Source: Streptomyces sp. 1331.2 (lineage in GTDB: Bacteria > Actinomycetota > Actinomycetes > Streptomycetales > Streptomycetaceae). Taken from it: a stretch of DNA of 64,000 bases. Below are positions 7,540 to 16,289 of this stretch, one piece after another. The stretch spans positions 5,883,001-5,947,000 of the forward strand of contig NZ_OBMJ01000001.1 of the NCBI RefSeq assembly GCF_900199205.1. The letters are read 5' to 3'. Every line of letters begins with the position of its first letter. The stretch's first letter is position 1. The position numbers and the translations under genes are program-made. The notes below the pieces were generated by a model. It had not been told where the DNA came from. It was given only the letters and a program-made list of their open reading frames with translations, and made no database searches.

Positions 7540-10500
7540 ATGGGCTTCACCAGCCACCCCACCCTCCCCTGGAGCGAGCTGCACCGCCGACTGACCGGCG
7601 CGGCGCCGGACCGTACGCCGGGCAGCACGCTCCCGGGCAGCACACCGGACGGCGCACCGGACGGCGCACCGGACGGCACACCGGAGCCGGACCGTACGGT
7701 CGTCCCGCTGCGCCGCCGCCCCGCCCCGGCGGAACCAGCCGCCCCCGAGTCCCCGGCCGAAGCCGCCGAACCCTGGGCCGAGCTGCACGTCCACTCCGCC
7801 TTCAGCTTCCTGGACGGCGCCAGCGACCCGGAGGACCTGGTCGCCGAGGCGGCCCGGCTGGGCGTGGAGACCCTGGCGGTCACCGACCACGACGGCCTGT
7901 ACGGCGCCGTCCGGCTCGCCGAGGCGGCGCGGGGAACGGGCGTGGCCACCGCGTTCGGCGCCGAACTGACGCTCAGTCATGAAGGGGTGGGCGAGCACCT
8001 GTTGGTCCTCGCCCGCGACCCGGCCGGCTACCGCCGCCTCTCCGCCGCGATCGCCGCCGCCCAGCTGGCCGGCGGCGCCAAGGGCCGCCCGGTGTACGAC
8101 GTCGCGGCGCTGGCCGACGCGCACGGCGGCCACTGGGCGGTGCTCACCGGCTGCCGCCTCGGCCGGGTTCCCGCCGCGCTGCCCGATCAGGCCGAGGCGG
8201 AGCGCCGACTGCGCACCCTCACCGAGGCGTTCGGCCGCGAGAACGTGTACGTCGAACTGATCGACCAGTGGCTGCCCGGGGACGACCGTCGCAACGACGC
8301 CCTCGCCTTCCTCGCCGCCCGGGCGGAACTGCCCGTCGTCGCCTCCACCAACGCCCACCACGCCGGCCCCGCCCAGGGCCGCCTCGCGCAGAGCCTCGCC
8401 GCGCTGCACGAGCGCCGCACCCTGCAGGACGCGGTCGGCTGGACCCGGGCGGCCGGCACCGCGCACCTGCGCTCGGGCCGCGAGATGGCCGGCCGGCTGG
8501 CCCGCTTCCCGGGCGTGCAGCGGGCCACCGCCCAGCTGGGCCGGGACTGCGCCTTCGACTTCGCCCGACTGGACCCGGAGCTGCCGGGCTTCCCCGTCCC
8601 GGAGGGCGAGAGCGAGATCGGCCACCTGCGCGCCCTGGTCGCGGCCGGCGGCCCGGCCCGCTTCGGCCCCGGCAACGCCGCCGCCCGCCGCCAGCTCGCC
8701 AGGGAACTGGACGTCATCGAGGACCTCGACCTGGCCGGCTACTTCCTGATCGTGCACGACATCGTGGACTTCTGCCGCAGCCGGGACATCTGGTGCCAGG
8801 GCCGGGGCTCGGCCGCCAACTCGGCGGTCTGCTACGCCCTCGGGATCACCGCCGTCGACCCGATCCACTACCGGCTGCTGTTCGAACGCTTCCTCTCCAC
8901 CGCCCGGGACGGGCCGCCCGACATCGACCTGGACATCGAGAACCGCCGCCGCGAGGAGGTCATCCAGTACGTCTACCGCCGCTACGGGCGCGAGCACGCC
9001 GCCCAGGTCGCCAACGTGATCACCTACCGGCCCCGGCTGGCGATCCGCGACGCCGCCCGGGTGCTCGGCTACCCGCAGGGGCAGGTGGACGCGTTCAGCC
9101 GGCAGACCGACTTCCGCTCCGCCCCCGGCGCGGACGCCGTCATTCCCGCCGACGTGCTCTCGCTCGCCGCCCAACTCCACGGCCTGCCACGCCACCTGGG
9201 CATCCACTCGGGCGGCATGGTGCTCACCAAGGAGCCGATCGGCGAGATCTGCCCGACCGAGTGGGCCCGGATGCCCGGGCGCTCCGTCCTGCAGTGGGAC
9301 AAGGAGTCCACCGCCGGCGCGGGGCTGGTGAAGATCGACCTGCTCGGCCTCGGCATGCTCGCCGCGCTGCACGACGCCTGCGACCTGGTCGCCGAACACC
9401 ACGGCCTGCGCTACGACCTGGCTACCATCCCGGACGACGACAAGGGCGTGTACGCGATGCTGCGCCGGGCCGACACCGTCGGCGTGTTCCAGGTCGAGTC
9501 CCGGGCCCAGATGGCGACCCTGCCCCGGCTCAAGCCGGACCACTTCTACGACCTGGTGGTCGAGGTCGCACTGATCCGCCCCGGCCCGATCCAGGGCGGT
9601 TCCGTCCACCCGTACCTGCGCCGCCGGGCCGGCGCCGAACCGGCCGACTGCCCGCACCCGTTGATGGAGAACGCGCTCGGCAAGACCCTCGGGGTGCCGC
9701 TGTTCCAGGAGCAGATGATGCAACTCGCCATCGACTGCGCCGGGTTCAGTCCCGCCGAGGCAGACCGGCTGCGCCAGGCGATGGGCGCCAAGCGCTCGCA
9801 CGAGCGGGTCGCCCGGCTGCGCGACCGGCTGCTGACCGGGATGGCCGAGCGCGGCATCCCGCCCGAGATCGCCGAGGACGTCTACGGCAAGATCGAGGCC
9901 TTCTCCAACTACGGCTTCCCGGAGAGCCACGCGATCAGCTTCGCCTATCTGGTGTACGCCAGCGCCTGGCTCAAGCACCACTTCCCGGCGGCCTTCACCT
10001 GTGCCCTGCTGGCCAACCAGCCGATGGGCTTCTACTCACCGCTCAGCCTGGTCGCGGACGTCCGGCGGCACGGCGTGCGGGTGCGCGGGGTGGACGTCAA
10101 CGCCAGCGGGGCGCGCCCCACCCTGGAGCCGTACCGGGGGCCGACCCCGAAACCGCCGCTGACCGCCGGGCGTCCGCAACCGGCGATCCGGCTCGGCCTG
10201 GAGACCGTCCGCGGCATCGGCACCCCGCAGGCCGAGGCGATCGTGGCCGGTCAGCCGTACGCGGACCTGGAGGACTTCGCCCGTCGCACCGGGCTGCCCG
10301 CACCCGTCCTGGAGGCGCTGGCGACCGCGGGCGCCTTCGACTGCTTCGGGCTGACGAGACGTCAGGCGCTTTGGGCCGCAGGGGCGTTCGCCGGAATCTC
10401 GGCCGAACTGATCCCCGGCACCACGCCCGGCACCGAGGCGCCGGACCTGCCCGGCATGAGCCCGGTCGAGGAGACCATCGCCGACCTCTGGGCCACCGGC

Positions 10501-10845
10501 ACCTCCGCCACCAGCCACCCGCTCCAGCACCTGCGCCCCCACCTGGACCGCGGCGGCGCCCTGTCGGCCGCCCAACTCCCGGACGTGGCACCGGGAACGG
10601 CGGTGGTGGTCGGCGGCCTGGTCACCCACCGGCAGCGGCCGCCGACGGCCGGCGGGGTGCTCTTCCTCAGTCTGGAGGACGAGACCGGCCTGATCAACGT
10701 GATCTGCAACCGCCCGGTCTGGGAGTCCCAGCGCCGCACCGCCCTGGACCGGGCCGGGCTGCTGGTCCACGGCCACATCGAACGCGACCGGGGCGCCACC
10801 AACCTGATCGCCACCCGGCTCACCCCGCTCCGGATCGGCCTGTGA
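7540..10845 (+). CDS. dnaE2: DnaE2, error-prone DNA polymerase III alpha subunit
   Basis: Polymerase of 1101 residues, the catalytic part of the SOS mutasome. A PHP domain starts near residue 80 (AELHVHSAFSFLDGAS, VTDHDGLYGAV). The polymerase site shows GRGSAANSAVCYALGIT and the PDIDLDIE motif near residue 460 with its catalytic aspartates, and the fingers have FQVESRAQMATLPRLKP. After helix-hairpin-helix and OB-fold segments the protein ends at residue 1101, like other DnaE2 and shorter than DnaE1. The first 75 residues are a low-complexity leader with PDGAPDGAPDG repeats. It is 57 bp downstream of imuB in the same SOS operon. Confidence 0.96.
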   Translation: MGFTSHPTLPWSELHRRLTGAAPDRTPGSTLPGSTPDGAPDGAPDGTPEPDRTVVPLRRRPAPAEPAAPESPAEAAEPWAELHVHSAFSFLDGASDPEDLVAEAARLGVETLAVTDHDGLYGAVRLAEAARGTGVATAFGAELTLSHEGVGEHLLVLARDPAGYRRLSAAIAAAQLAGGAKGRPVYDVAALADAHGGHWAVLTGCRLGRVPAALPDQAEAERRLRTLTEAFGRENVYVELIDQWLPGDDRRNDALAFLAARAELPVVASTNAHHAGPAQGRLAQSLAALHERRTLQDAVGWTRAAGTAHLRSGREMAGRLARFPGVQRATAQLGRDCAFDFARLDPELPGFPVPEGESEIGHLRALVAAGGPARFGPGNAAARRQLARELDVIEDLDLAGYFLIVHDIVDFCRSRDIWCQGRGSAANSAVCYALGITAVDPIHYRLLFERFLSTARDGPPDIDLDIENRRREEVIQYVYRRYGREHAAQVANVITYRPRLAIRDAARVLGYPQGQVDAFSRQTDFRSAPGADAVIPADVLSLAAQLHGLPRHLGIHSGGMVLTKEPIGEICPTEWARMPGRSVLQWDKESTAGAGLVKIDLLGLGMLAALHDACDLVAEHHGLRYDLATIPDDDKGVYAMLRRADTVGVFQVESRAQMATLPRLKPDHFYDLVVEVALIRPGPIQGGSVHPYLRRRAGAEPADCPHPLMENALGKTLGVPLFQEQMMQLAIDCAGFSPAEADRLRQAMGAKRSHERVARLRDRLLTGMAERGIPPEIAEDVYGKIEAFSNYGFPESHAISFAYLVYASAWLKHHFPAAFTCALLANQPMGFYSPLSLVADVRRHGVRVRGVDVNASGARPTLEPYRGPTPKPPLTAGRPQPAIRLGLETVRGIGTPQAEAIVAGQPYADLEDFARRTGLPAPVLEALATAGAFDCFGLTRRQALWAAGAFAGISAELIPGTTPGTEAPDLPGMSPVEETIADLWATGTSATSHPLQHLRPHLDRGGALSAAQLPDVAPGTAVVVGGLVTHRQRPPTAGGVLFLSLEDETGLINVICNRPVWESQRRTALDRAGLLVHGHIERDRGATNLIATRLTPLRIGL

Positions 10846-10869
10846 GGGGCGCCGGTGCCACACAGGACC

Positions 10870-10945
10870 CGGCGGCCCGGGCGCCCCTGCGCCCCGGGCA
10901 GGCGGCCCGGACGCCCTACGCCCCGGGCAGGCGGCCCGGACGGCC
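10870..10945. repeat. GC-rich direct repeats after dnaE2
   Basis: CGGGCAGGCGGCCCGGACG is repeated (about 10897 and 10924) together with shorter copies of CCCTACGCC in the 101-bp gap between dnaE2 and the convergent TIGR03084 gene. It could form alternative hairpins and serve as a terminator region; no T-tract is present. Confidence 0.5.
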
Positions 10946-10946
10946 C

Positions 10947-11768
10947 CTACGCCTGGGGCTGCCGCCCCTTGCCCGGGGCCCCGGCGAAGGCCTGGGCGAC
11001 CGGGAGCCAGGCGGTGGCGATGGGGCCGGTGGCGGTGAGGGCGAGGTCGTCCCGGTGGCGGCGTTGGGTCACCAGCAGGCAGAAGTCCAGGGCCGGGCCG
11101 GTCACCACGTCCGGCGCGTCGGCCGGGCCGAAGGCCCACAGCCCGCCGTCGGGGGCGGTCAGTTCGAGCCGGACGGGGCGCTCCGGCGCGGGCAGGCCGT
11201 GCGCGGCGAAGGCGAAGCCCAGGGTGCGCTGCCCCAGGTGGGCGATGTGCCGCAGCCGGGCGGTGGGCTCACGGGTGACGCCGAGCGCATCCGCGACGTC
11301 CTGGCCGTGCGCCCAGGTCTCCATCAGCCGGGCGGTGGCCATCGAGGCGGGCTTCATCGGCGGGCCGAACCAGGGCAGCCGCAGGTCGGCCGGTACGGCG
11401 GCGAGCGCCGTCCGCACCTCCTCCCGCCCGGCCCGCCAGCGGGCGAGCAGGGCCGTCGGCTCGGCGGCCGCACCCTCGCGGGCGCCCTCCTCGACCGGGT
11501 CGGCGCCGGCCGCGAGCAGCGCGCCGAAGCGCTCGCCGATCGCTGCGGTGAAGCCCTCCGGGTCGCGGGCGGCCAGCGCCGTCCAGTCGTCGGTCCAGGC
11601 CAGGTGGGTGATCTGGTGGGCGATCGTCCAGCCCTCGGCGGGCGTCGACCGGGACCAGCCCTCGGCGGGCAGGCCGACGACCAGCCCGTCCAGGACCTCG
11701 CTCTCGGCCCGCAGGTCCTCCAGCAGCCCGCCCAGGACGTCCGCCGGGGTGCTCCGCTCCGTGGTCAT
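10947..11768 (-). CDS. TIGR03084-type maleylpyruvate isomerase-like protein
   Basis: A 273-residue member of the mycothiol-dependent maleylpyruvate isomerase (DinB-like) superfamily, closest by pattern to the TIGR03084 group. It begins with LLEDLRAESEVLDGLVVGLPAEGWSRSTPAEGW, has IAHQITHLAWTDDW with a metal-ligand His near residue 50, and MATARLMETWAHGQDVADALG with the second ligand site near residue 160. Residues 195-270 form the extra C-terminal domain. The substrate is unknown. It is convergent with dnaE2 and starts at ATG 11768 with GGGAAGAG upstream. Confidence 0.85.
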   Translation of the reverse strand: MTTERSTPADVLGGLLEDLRAESEVLDGLVVGLPAEGWSRSTPAEGWTIAHQITHLAWTDDWTALAARDPEGFTAAIGERFGALLAAGADPVEEGAREGAAAEPTALLARWRAGREEVRTALAAVPADLRLPWFGPPMKPASMATARLMETWAHGQDVADALGVTREPTARLRHIAHLGQRTLGFAFAAHGLPAPERPVRLELTAPDGGLWAFGPADAPDVVTGPALDFCLLVTQRRHRDDLALTATGPIATAWLPVAQAFAGAPGKGRQPQA

Positions 11769-11955
11769 CTCTTCCCCTCTTGCCCGCTGCTTGCCCGCTG
11801 CCCGGCCTTGCTTCGGCCGACCGCACTACCCGTCGGTAATCCCGGCCCGCACCCTATGCCGGGCCCGGCCGGCCCGCCCGCGATTCCCCGAAAGACGCAG
11901 AAAGACGCACGTCAGGACTCTCGCCACCGGCCCCGCCGCGTGTGAGAATCGCGCG

Positions 11956-12819
11956 ATGAAAAGCGCGGACACCGCCCGAACTGCGCAATCCGAAGCCGCC
12001 AGAGCCGCCCAGGCCACCGAAGCCACTGAAGCCACCGAAGCCGCTGAAGCCGCTGAAGTCGCCGCGCGTGCCGCCGCGCTGGTGCGGGACGCCGTGCTCG
12101 GCGACCTCGCCCGGCGGGTGGTGGCCGAGTGCGGCGTGGACGTCGGGCTGGTCGGGGTGCCGGAGGCGTTGCCCGGGAGCCGCGCCGGCAGCGAGGGCAT
12201 GGTGCTGCGGCACTGGGCCGGCACCCGCGCGGACCTGCTGCACGACGTGCCCGTCCCGGCCGGGCTCGGCCTCGGCGGCCGCGCCCTCGCCGAACGCGCG
12301 CCCACCTGGGTGCCCGACTACCGTGCAGCGAAGGACATTTCGCACCACTACGACGCGGCCGTGGCCGCCGAGGACCTGTACGCGATGCTCACCGTCCCCC
12401 TGCTGGACGGCACCACCGTGCACGGCGTGGTGTACGCCTCGGTACGCGCCGTCGTGCCGTACGGGGACGTCCGGATCGCCGCCGTCGACCGGCTGGCCCG
12501 GGCCGCGGCCCGGGCGCTCGCGGAGTCCGCCGCCTGGTGCCGCGAGAAGCCGGCTCCGCCGGCCGTCTCGCCGGCCGCCCCGAAGCCGGCCCCGCCGGCC
12601 GCCGTACGGCCGTTGACCCCGTCGACCCCGCTGACCCCGCGCGAGCACGAGGTGCTGCGCTGGGCGGCGACCGGCCGGACCAACCCGGAGATCGCCGCCC
12701 GACTGGGCCTGACCCGCAACACCGTGACGGGCTACCTCAAGTCCGCGATGCACAAGCTCGGCGTCCGTAACCGGACCGAACTCGCCCTGGCAGCACGGGA
12801 GTCAGGCTTGGTCAACTGA
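11956..12819 (+). CDS. LuxR-family regulator with GAF-like sensor
   Basis: A 287-residue regulator. The N-terminus has a run of AQATEATEATEAAEAAE, encoded by short repeats. Residues about 50-190 look like a GAF sensor domain (GLGLGGRALAERAPTWVPDYRAA, YAMLTVPLLDGTTVHGVVYAS). A LuxR helix-turn-helix lies at about 220-285 (LTPREHEVLRWAATGRTNPEIAARLGLTRNTVTGYLKSAMHKLG). GAF-LuxR proteins of this type often sit next to acyl-CoA ligases in actinobacteria. Here the next gene is a convergent acyl-CoA synthetase, so fatty- or aromatic-acid sensing is possible but unproven. Confidence 0.85.
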   Translation: MKSADTARTAQSEAARAAQATEATEATEAAEAAEVAARAAALVRDAVLGDLARRVVAECGVDVGLVGVPEALPGSRAGSEGMVLRHWAGTRADLLHDVPVPAGLGLGGRALAERAPTWVPDYRAAKDISHHYDAAVAAEDLYAMLTVPLLDGTTVHGVVYASVRAVVPYGDVRIAAVDRLARAAARALAESAAWCREKPAPPAVSPAAPKPAPPAAVRPLTPSTPLTPREHEVLRWAATGRTNPEIAARLGLTRNTVTGYLKSAMHKLGVRNRTELALAARESGLVN

Positions 12820-12839
12820 GCCCCGCGCCCAGTTGACCC

Positions 12840-14375
12840 TCAGTTGACCTGCCGCTCCCGGCCGGCCCAGTACGGCTCGCGCAACCGGAACTTCTGCAGC
12901 TTCCCGGTGGCGGTGCGCGGCAGCGCCTCCCGGAACTCCACCGTGGTGGGCGACTTGTAGCCGGCCAGCCGCTGCTTGCAGTGCGCGATCAACTCGGCCT
13001 CGGTGACGGCCCCGTTGCCCTCCCGGAGCACCACCAGCGCCTTCACCGTCTCGCCCCACTTCTCGTGCGGCACCCCGATCACGGCCGCCTCGGCGACCGC
13101 AGGGTGGCTGTACAGGCAGTCCTCCACCTCGATCGAGGAGACGTTCTCCCCGCCGCTGATGATGACGTCCTTCTTCCGGTCCGAGATGGTGAGTTGGCCG
13201 TCCTCGAAGGTGCCGCCGTCACCGGTGTGGAACCACTCGTCCCGCAGCGCCTCGGCGGTTGCCTCCGGCTGCTGCCAGTAGCCGTCCAGCACGGTGTTGG
13301 AGCGCACCAGCACCTCGCCCTGGGCGTCGACCCGCAGCTGGGTGCCGAGCGCGGGGGCGCCGGCCTGCACCAGCTTCTCGGCCCGTTCGGCGGCCGGCAG
13401 CGCGTCCCACTCGGCCCGCGAGCGGTTGACCGTGACGATCGGGGAGGTCTCGGTCAGGCCGTAGAGCTGCATGAACTCCCAGCCCAGCTGCTCCTCGACC
13501 TGCTGCACGACCGAGGTCGGCGGCGGCGCGCCGGCCACGATCATCCGCACCCGGTCCCGGCCCGGCACCGGGCCGTCCCAGTCGGCCGCCGCGTCCAGCA
13601 CCATCTGGACGACGGCGGGTGCGCCGGACAGGAAGGTCACCCCGTGCCGTTCGACCCGGCGCAGGATCTCCGCGCCGTCCACCTTGCGCAGCACGATGTG
13701 CCGGGCGCCGAGCCCGGTGAGGGAGAACGGCAGGCCCCAGCCGTTGGCGTGGAACATCGGCAGGGTGTGCAGGTAGACGTCCCGGTCGTTGGCGCCGTAG
13801 TGCAGGCCCATCAGCGTCGCGTTCAGCCAGACGTTGCGGTGGGTGAGCTGAACGCCCTTGGGGCGGGCGGTGGTTCCGCTGGTGTAGTTGATGGTGGCGG
13901 TGTCGTTCTCGGAGATCGCGTACCGACGTGGGGAGTTGTCGAAGTCGTACAGCACGGCGTCGCTGTCCGCGCCGAGCACGAACTTGTGCTTGGCCACCAC
14001 CCCGCCCAGGGCGTCGGCGAGTTCGGGGTCGACCAGCAGGACGGAGGCGCCGCTCTGCTCGACGATGTACTCCACCTCCTCGGCCTTCAGCCGGAAGTTC
14101 ACCGGCACCAGTACCCGGCCGTACCCGCTCACCCCGTAGAAGGAGGTGAGCAGCCGCGCAGAGTTGTGCGAGACGATCGCGACGCGTTCGCCGGGCCCGA
14201 CGCCGAGCCGGTCCAGCCCGGCCGCCTGGGCGCGGGCGAGTTCGGCGACTCGGCGGTAGCTCAGCTCGCCCCAGGATTCGGCCGGTTGGGCCGGTTCGTC
14301 GACGATGCCGACCCGGTCGCCGTAGACCAGCTCGGCCCGGTCGAGGAAGTCCATCACGGAGAGTGGAATCTGCAT
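12840..14375 (-). CDS. Acyl-CoA synthetase (AMP-binding enzyme)
   Basis: A 511-residue adenylate-forming enzyme that activates a carboxylic acid, probably a fatty acid, to its CoA thioester using ATP. Motifs: P-loop-like TINYTSGTTARPKG at about 160-174, LPMFHANGWG, YGLTETSP, the hinge SDRKKDVIISGGENVSS, and the catalytic lysine in PRTATGKLQKF near the C-terminus. Length and layout fit the medium/long-chain fatty acyl-CoA ligase group. The start at ATG 14375 gives the usual MQIPLSVMDFLDRAELVYG beginning; an upstream GTG at 14411 is less likely. Confidence 0.93.
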   Translation of the reverse strand: MQIPLSVMDFLDRAELVYGDRVGIVDEPAQPAESWGELSYRRVAELARAQAAGLDRLGVGPGERVAIVSHNSARLLTSFYGVSGYGRVLVPVNFRLKAEEVEYIVEQSGASVLLVDPELADALGGVVAKHKFVLGADSDAVLYDFDNSPRRYAISENDTATINYTSGTTARPKGVQLTHRNVWLNATLMGLHYGANDRDVYLHTLPMFHANGWGLPFSLTGLGARHIVLRKVDGAEILRRVERHGVTFLSGAPAVVQMVLDAAADWDGPVPGRDRVRMIVAGAPPPTSVVQQVEEQLGWEFMQLYGLTETSPIVTVNRSRAEWDALPAAERAEKLVQAGAPALGTQLRVDAQGEVLVRSNTVLDGYWQQPEATAEALRDEWFHTGDGGTFEDGQLTISDRKKDVIISGGENVSSIEVEDCLYSHPAVAEAAVIGVPHEKWGETVKALVVLREGNGAVTEAELIAHCKQRLAGYKSPTTVEFREALPRTATGKLQKFRLREPYWAGRERQVN

Positions 14376-14426
14376 GCGCCTACTGTCCTCCCCCACCCGC
14401 CCCCTGCACACCCCCGATCGGGGGTG

Positions 14427-14789
14427 TCACCCTTCCGCGGCACTCCCGGCCGCTGCGAGTGCCGCCACCAGCCGGTCCCGCGCCTCCGTCTGGGCGGCGA
14501 TCCGCCGCTCCACCACCGCCAGCCGGTCCCGGGCGATCCGCAGCACCCGCTCGGACGGCGGCTGCACCAGCACGTCCCCGTCCAGGCAGCCCAGCAGCGG
14601 CCGGAGGTCCGCCAGGGTGAGCCCGGCGGCGACCAGTGCACGGATGTTGCGCACCCGGACGACCGCCGAATCCCCGTACCCGCGGTAGCCGTTCGGCTCG
14701 CGCTCGGATTCGATCAGACCGGCCTGCTCGTAGTGCCGCAGCGCCCGGACGGTCGCGCCCGTCGCCCGCGCCAGCTCGCCGATCCGCAC
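14427..14789 (-). CDS. MerR-family regulator
   Basis: A small MerR regulator of 120 residues. An N-terminal HTH (VRIGELARATGATVRALRHYEQAGLIE) is followed by the wing and a dimerisation helix (RVLRIARDRLAVVERRIAAQ). There is no metal-binding Cys pair, so an organic or oxidative signal is more likely. The GTG start at 14789 is favoured by GGGGAG seven bases upstream. It lies 35 bp downstream of the SDR gene on the same strand and probably controls it; such MerR-SDR pairs are common. Confidence 0.85.
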   Translation of the reverse strand: MRIGELARATGATVRALRHYEQAGLIESEREPNGYRGYGDSAVVRVRNIRALVAAGLTLADLRPLLGCLDGDVLVQPPSERVLRIARDRLAVVERRIAAQTEARDRLVAALAAAGSAAEG

Positions 14790-14824
14790 CCGTACGCTCC
14801 CCGCCCCCGCCTCGCCCGTGCGCG

Positions 14825-15631
14825 TCAGCCCACCAGCGCGCCCCCGTCGACGGACAACACTACGCCGGTCACGAACGAGGCCCGTGGGGAGGCGAGTTGC
14901 GTGATCGCCCAGGCCACCTCCTCCGGGCGGCCGGTCCGGCCCAGCGGGGTGTGCTCGATCTGCCACTTCCGGACGGCCGCCCGCTGCTCGGGCCCGTACC
15001 CGGAGTGGTCGCCGATCGGGGTGTCGATCGCCCCGGGCGCCACGGCCGCCACCCGGATCCCGCGCGGCGCCAGCTCGACCGCCCAGCTGCGGGTCACCGT
15101 CTCCAGCGCGGCCTTGCTCGCCGCGTACACCGCGTTGGAGGGCCAGCCGCGCTGCCCGACGGCGGTGCTGACGTTGACGATCACGCCCCGGCTGTCGCCC
15201 AGTGCCGGCAGCGCGGCCTGCCCCAGCAGCACCGGGGCGACCAGGTTGGTGGCCAGCAGCGCCTCGATGCCCGTCCGGTCGTAGCCGCCGACGCCCTGGC
15301 CGCTGCGGACGATCCCGGCGTTGTTGATCAGTACGTCCAGCTGCCCGAACCGCTCCAGCGCGGCCGCGACGACGGCCTCCGGCGCCTCCGGGCCGGTGAT
15401 GTCGGCGGCCAGCGGCTCGATCAGCGACGGGTACGCGCCCGCCGTCTCCGCCAGCGGTTCCGGCCGCCGCCCGACCGCCAGCACCCGGGCTCCCTCGGCC
15501 GCGAAGGCCCGCGCGGTCTCCCGCCCGATCCCCGTCCCGGCCCCGGTGACCACCACGACCCGGTCCTTGGCCGTGTCCTCGTCGCTCTCGTCGCTCTCGT
15601 CGTTCTCGTCGTTCTTCGGGAACTCGTTCAT
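14825..15631 (-). CDS. SDR-family oxidoreductase
   Basis: Classical short-chain dehydrogenase/reductase of 268 residues. The NAD(P)-binding motif VVVTGAGTGIGRETA starts near residue 25, NNAG follows near 105, the catalytic serine is in VNVSTAVGQ, and the Y-x3-K pair is in VYAASKAALE. The end LSVDGGALVG is typical. The N-terminal stretch ENDESDESDED is an acidic repeat outside the fold. The start at ATG 15631 is preceded by GGAGGG. It is probably co-transcribed with the MerR gene and is divergent from the truncated haemoglobin. Confidence 0.92.
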   Translation of the reverse strand: MNEFPKNDENDESDESDEDTAKDRVVVVTGAGTGIGRETARAFAAEGARVLAVGRRPEPLAETAGAYPSLIEPLAADITGPEAPEAVVAAALERFGQLDVLINNAGIVRSGQGVGGYDRTGIEALLATNLVAPVLLGQAALPALGDSRGVIVNVSTAVGQRGWPSNAVYAASKAALETVTRSWAVELAPRGIRVAAVAPGAIDTPIGDHSGYGPEQRAAVRKWQIEHTPLGRTGRPEEVAWAITQLASPRASFVTGVVLSVDGGALVG

Positions 15632-15741
15632 GCGCACCACCCTCCGACCCTGCCGCTGACGTCAGGGTCAAGCGGGAACCGCCGAGCCGCCTGGCACCCA
15701 TACGCCTGCACCCGGCCGGTCCGCCTGCTAGGAAGGTCGCA

Positions 15742-15811
15742 ACGCACGGCCAGACACGTACGGCCACACACGTACGGCCAGACGCGTACGGCCACACAGG
15801 TACGGCCACAC
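15742..15811. repeat. Five tandem 14-bp repeats upstream of the truncated haemoglobin
   Basis: Five head-to-tail 14-bp units with consensus ACGTACGGCCACAC (variants at positions 1-4 and 12) fill 15742-15811 without a gap. They end 20 bases before the haemoglobin start, just upstream of its GGGGAG. Each unit carries a CGTACG-type core. They sit in the region shared with the divergent SDR gene and may bind a regulator cooperatively. Confidence 0.85.
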
Positions 15812-15830
15812 ACCCACGGGGAGCACGTCC

Positions 15831-16289
15831 ATGAACGACCAACAGCCCGGGACCCTCTACGAGGCGGTCGGCGGCATCGAGGCCCTGCGCCGCCTCAGCC
15901 ACACCTTCTACCGGGGCGTCCTCGCCGACCCGCTGCTCGCCCCCGTCTTCGCGAACTTCACCCCCACCCACATCGAGCACGTCGCGGTCTGGCTGGCCGA
16001 GGTCTTCGGCGGTCCGACCGCCTTCACCGACGAACACGGCGGCCACCAGGCACTGCTCGGCGCCCACCTGGGCCTGGACATCACCGAGGAGCAGCGGCTG
16101 CGCTGGATGGAGCTGATGACCGAGGCCGTCCGCCGCGAGCTGCCCGAGGACGAACTGCTACGCCGCCGGGTGCTGGAGTACTTCGACTGGGGCACGAAGA
16201 TCGCCGAGGACGTCTCCGCCTCCCCGGCCGGCACCGACCTGGGCGAGCCCGGCCCGACCCCGCGCTGGGGCTGGGAAGGACTGAAGTGA
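15831..16289 (+). CDS. Group II truncated haemoglobin
   Basis: A 152-residue globin of the truncated group II (trHbO) type that binds haem and O2 or NO in the cytosol. It shows TLYEAVGGIEALRRLSHTFYRGVLADPLLAPVF, the HxxLLGAHLGL segment with the proximal histidine, and the conserved tryptophan of helix G in RLRWMELMTEAV. The C-terminal WGWEGLK tail is usual in actinobacterial members. ATG 15831 follows GGGGAG. The stop overlaps the GTG of the next gene (GTGA), so the GNAT gene is coupled. The 14-bp repeats upstream are the likely control element. Confidence 0.92.
   Translation: MNDQQPGTLYEAVGGIEALRRLSHTFYRGVLADPLLAPVFANFTPTHIEHVAVWLAEVFGGPTAFTDEHGGHQALLGAHLGLDITEEQRLRWMELMTEAVRRELPEDELLRRRVLEYFDWGTKIAEDVSASPAGTDLGEPGPTPRWGWEGLK

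Noticed and set aside
5569..9981. A 1470-codon open frame on the minus strand opposite imuB and dnaE2
   Set aside because: It lies antisense to two clearly recognised genes; long antisense frames are expected at this GC content, and the product is low-complexity without motifs.
8268..11945. A 1225-codon plus-strand frame overlapping dnaE2 in another phase
   Set aside because: Arg/Pro/Gly-rich shadow of dnaE2 without any family motif.
15742..15811. Tandem 14-bp repeats considered as a CRISPR array
   Set aside because: The units are adjacent without spacers and there are no cas genes.
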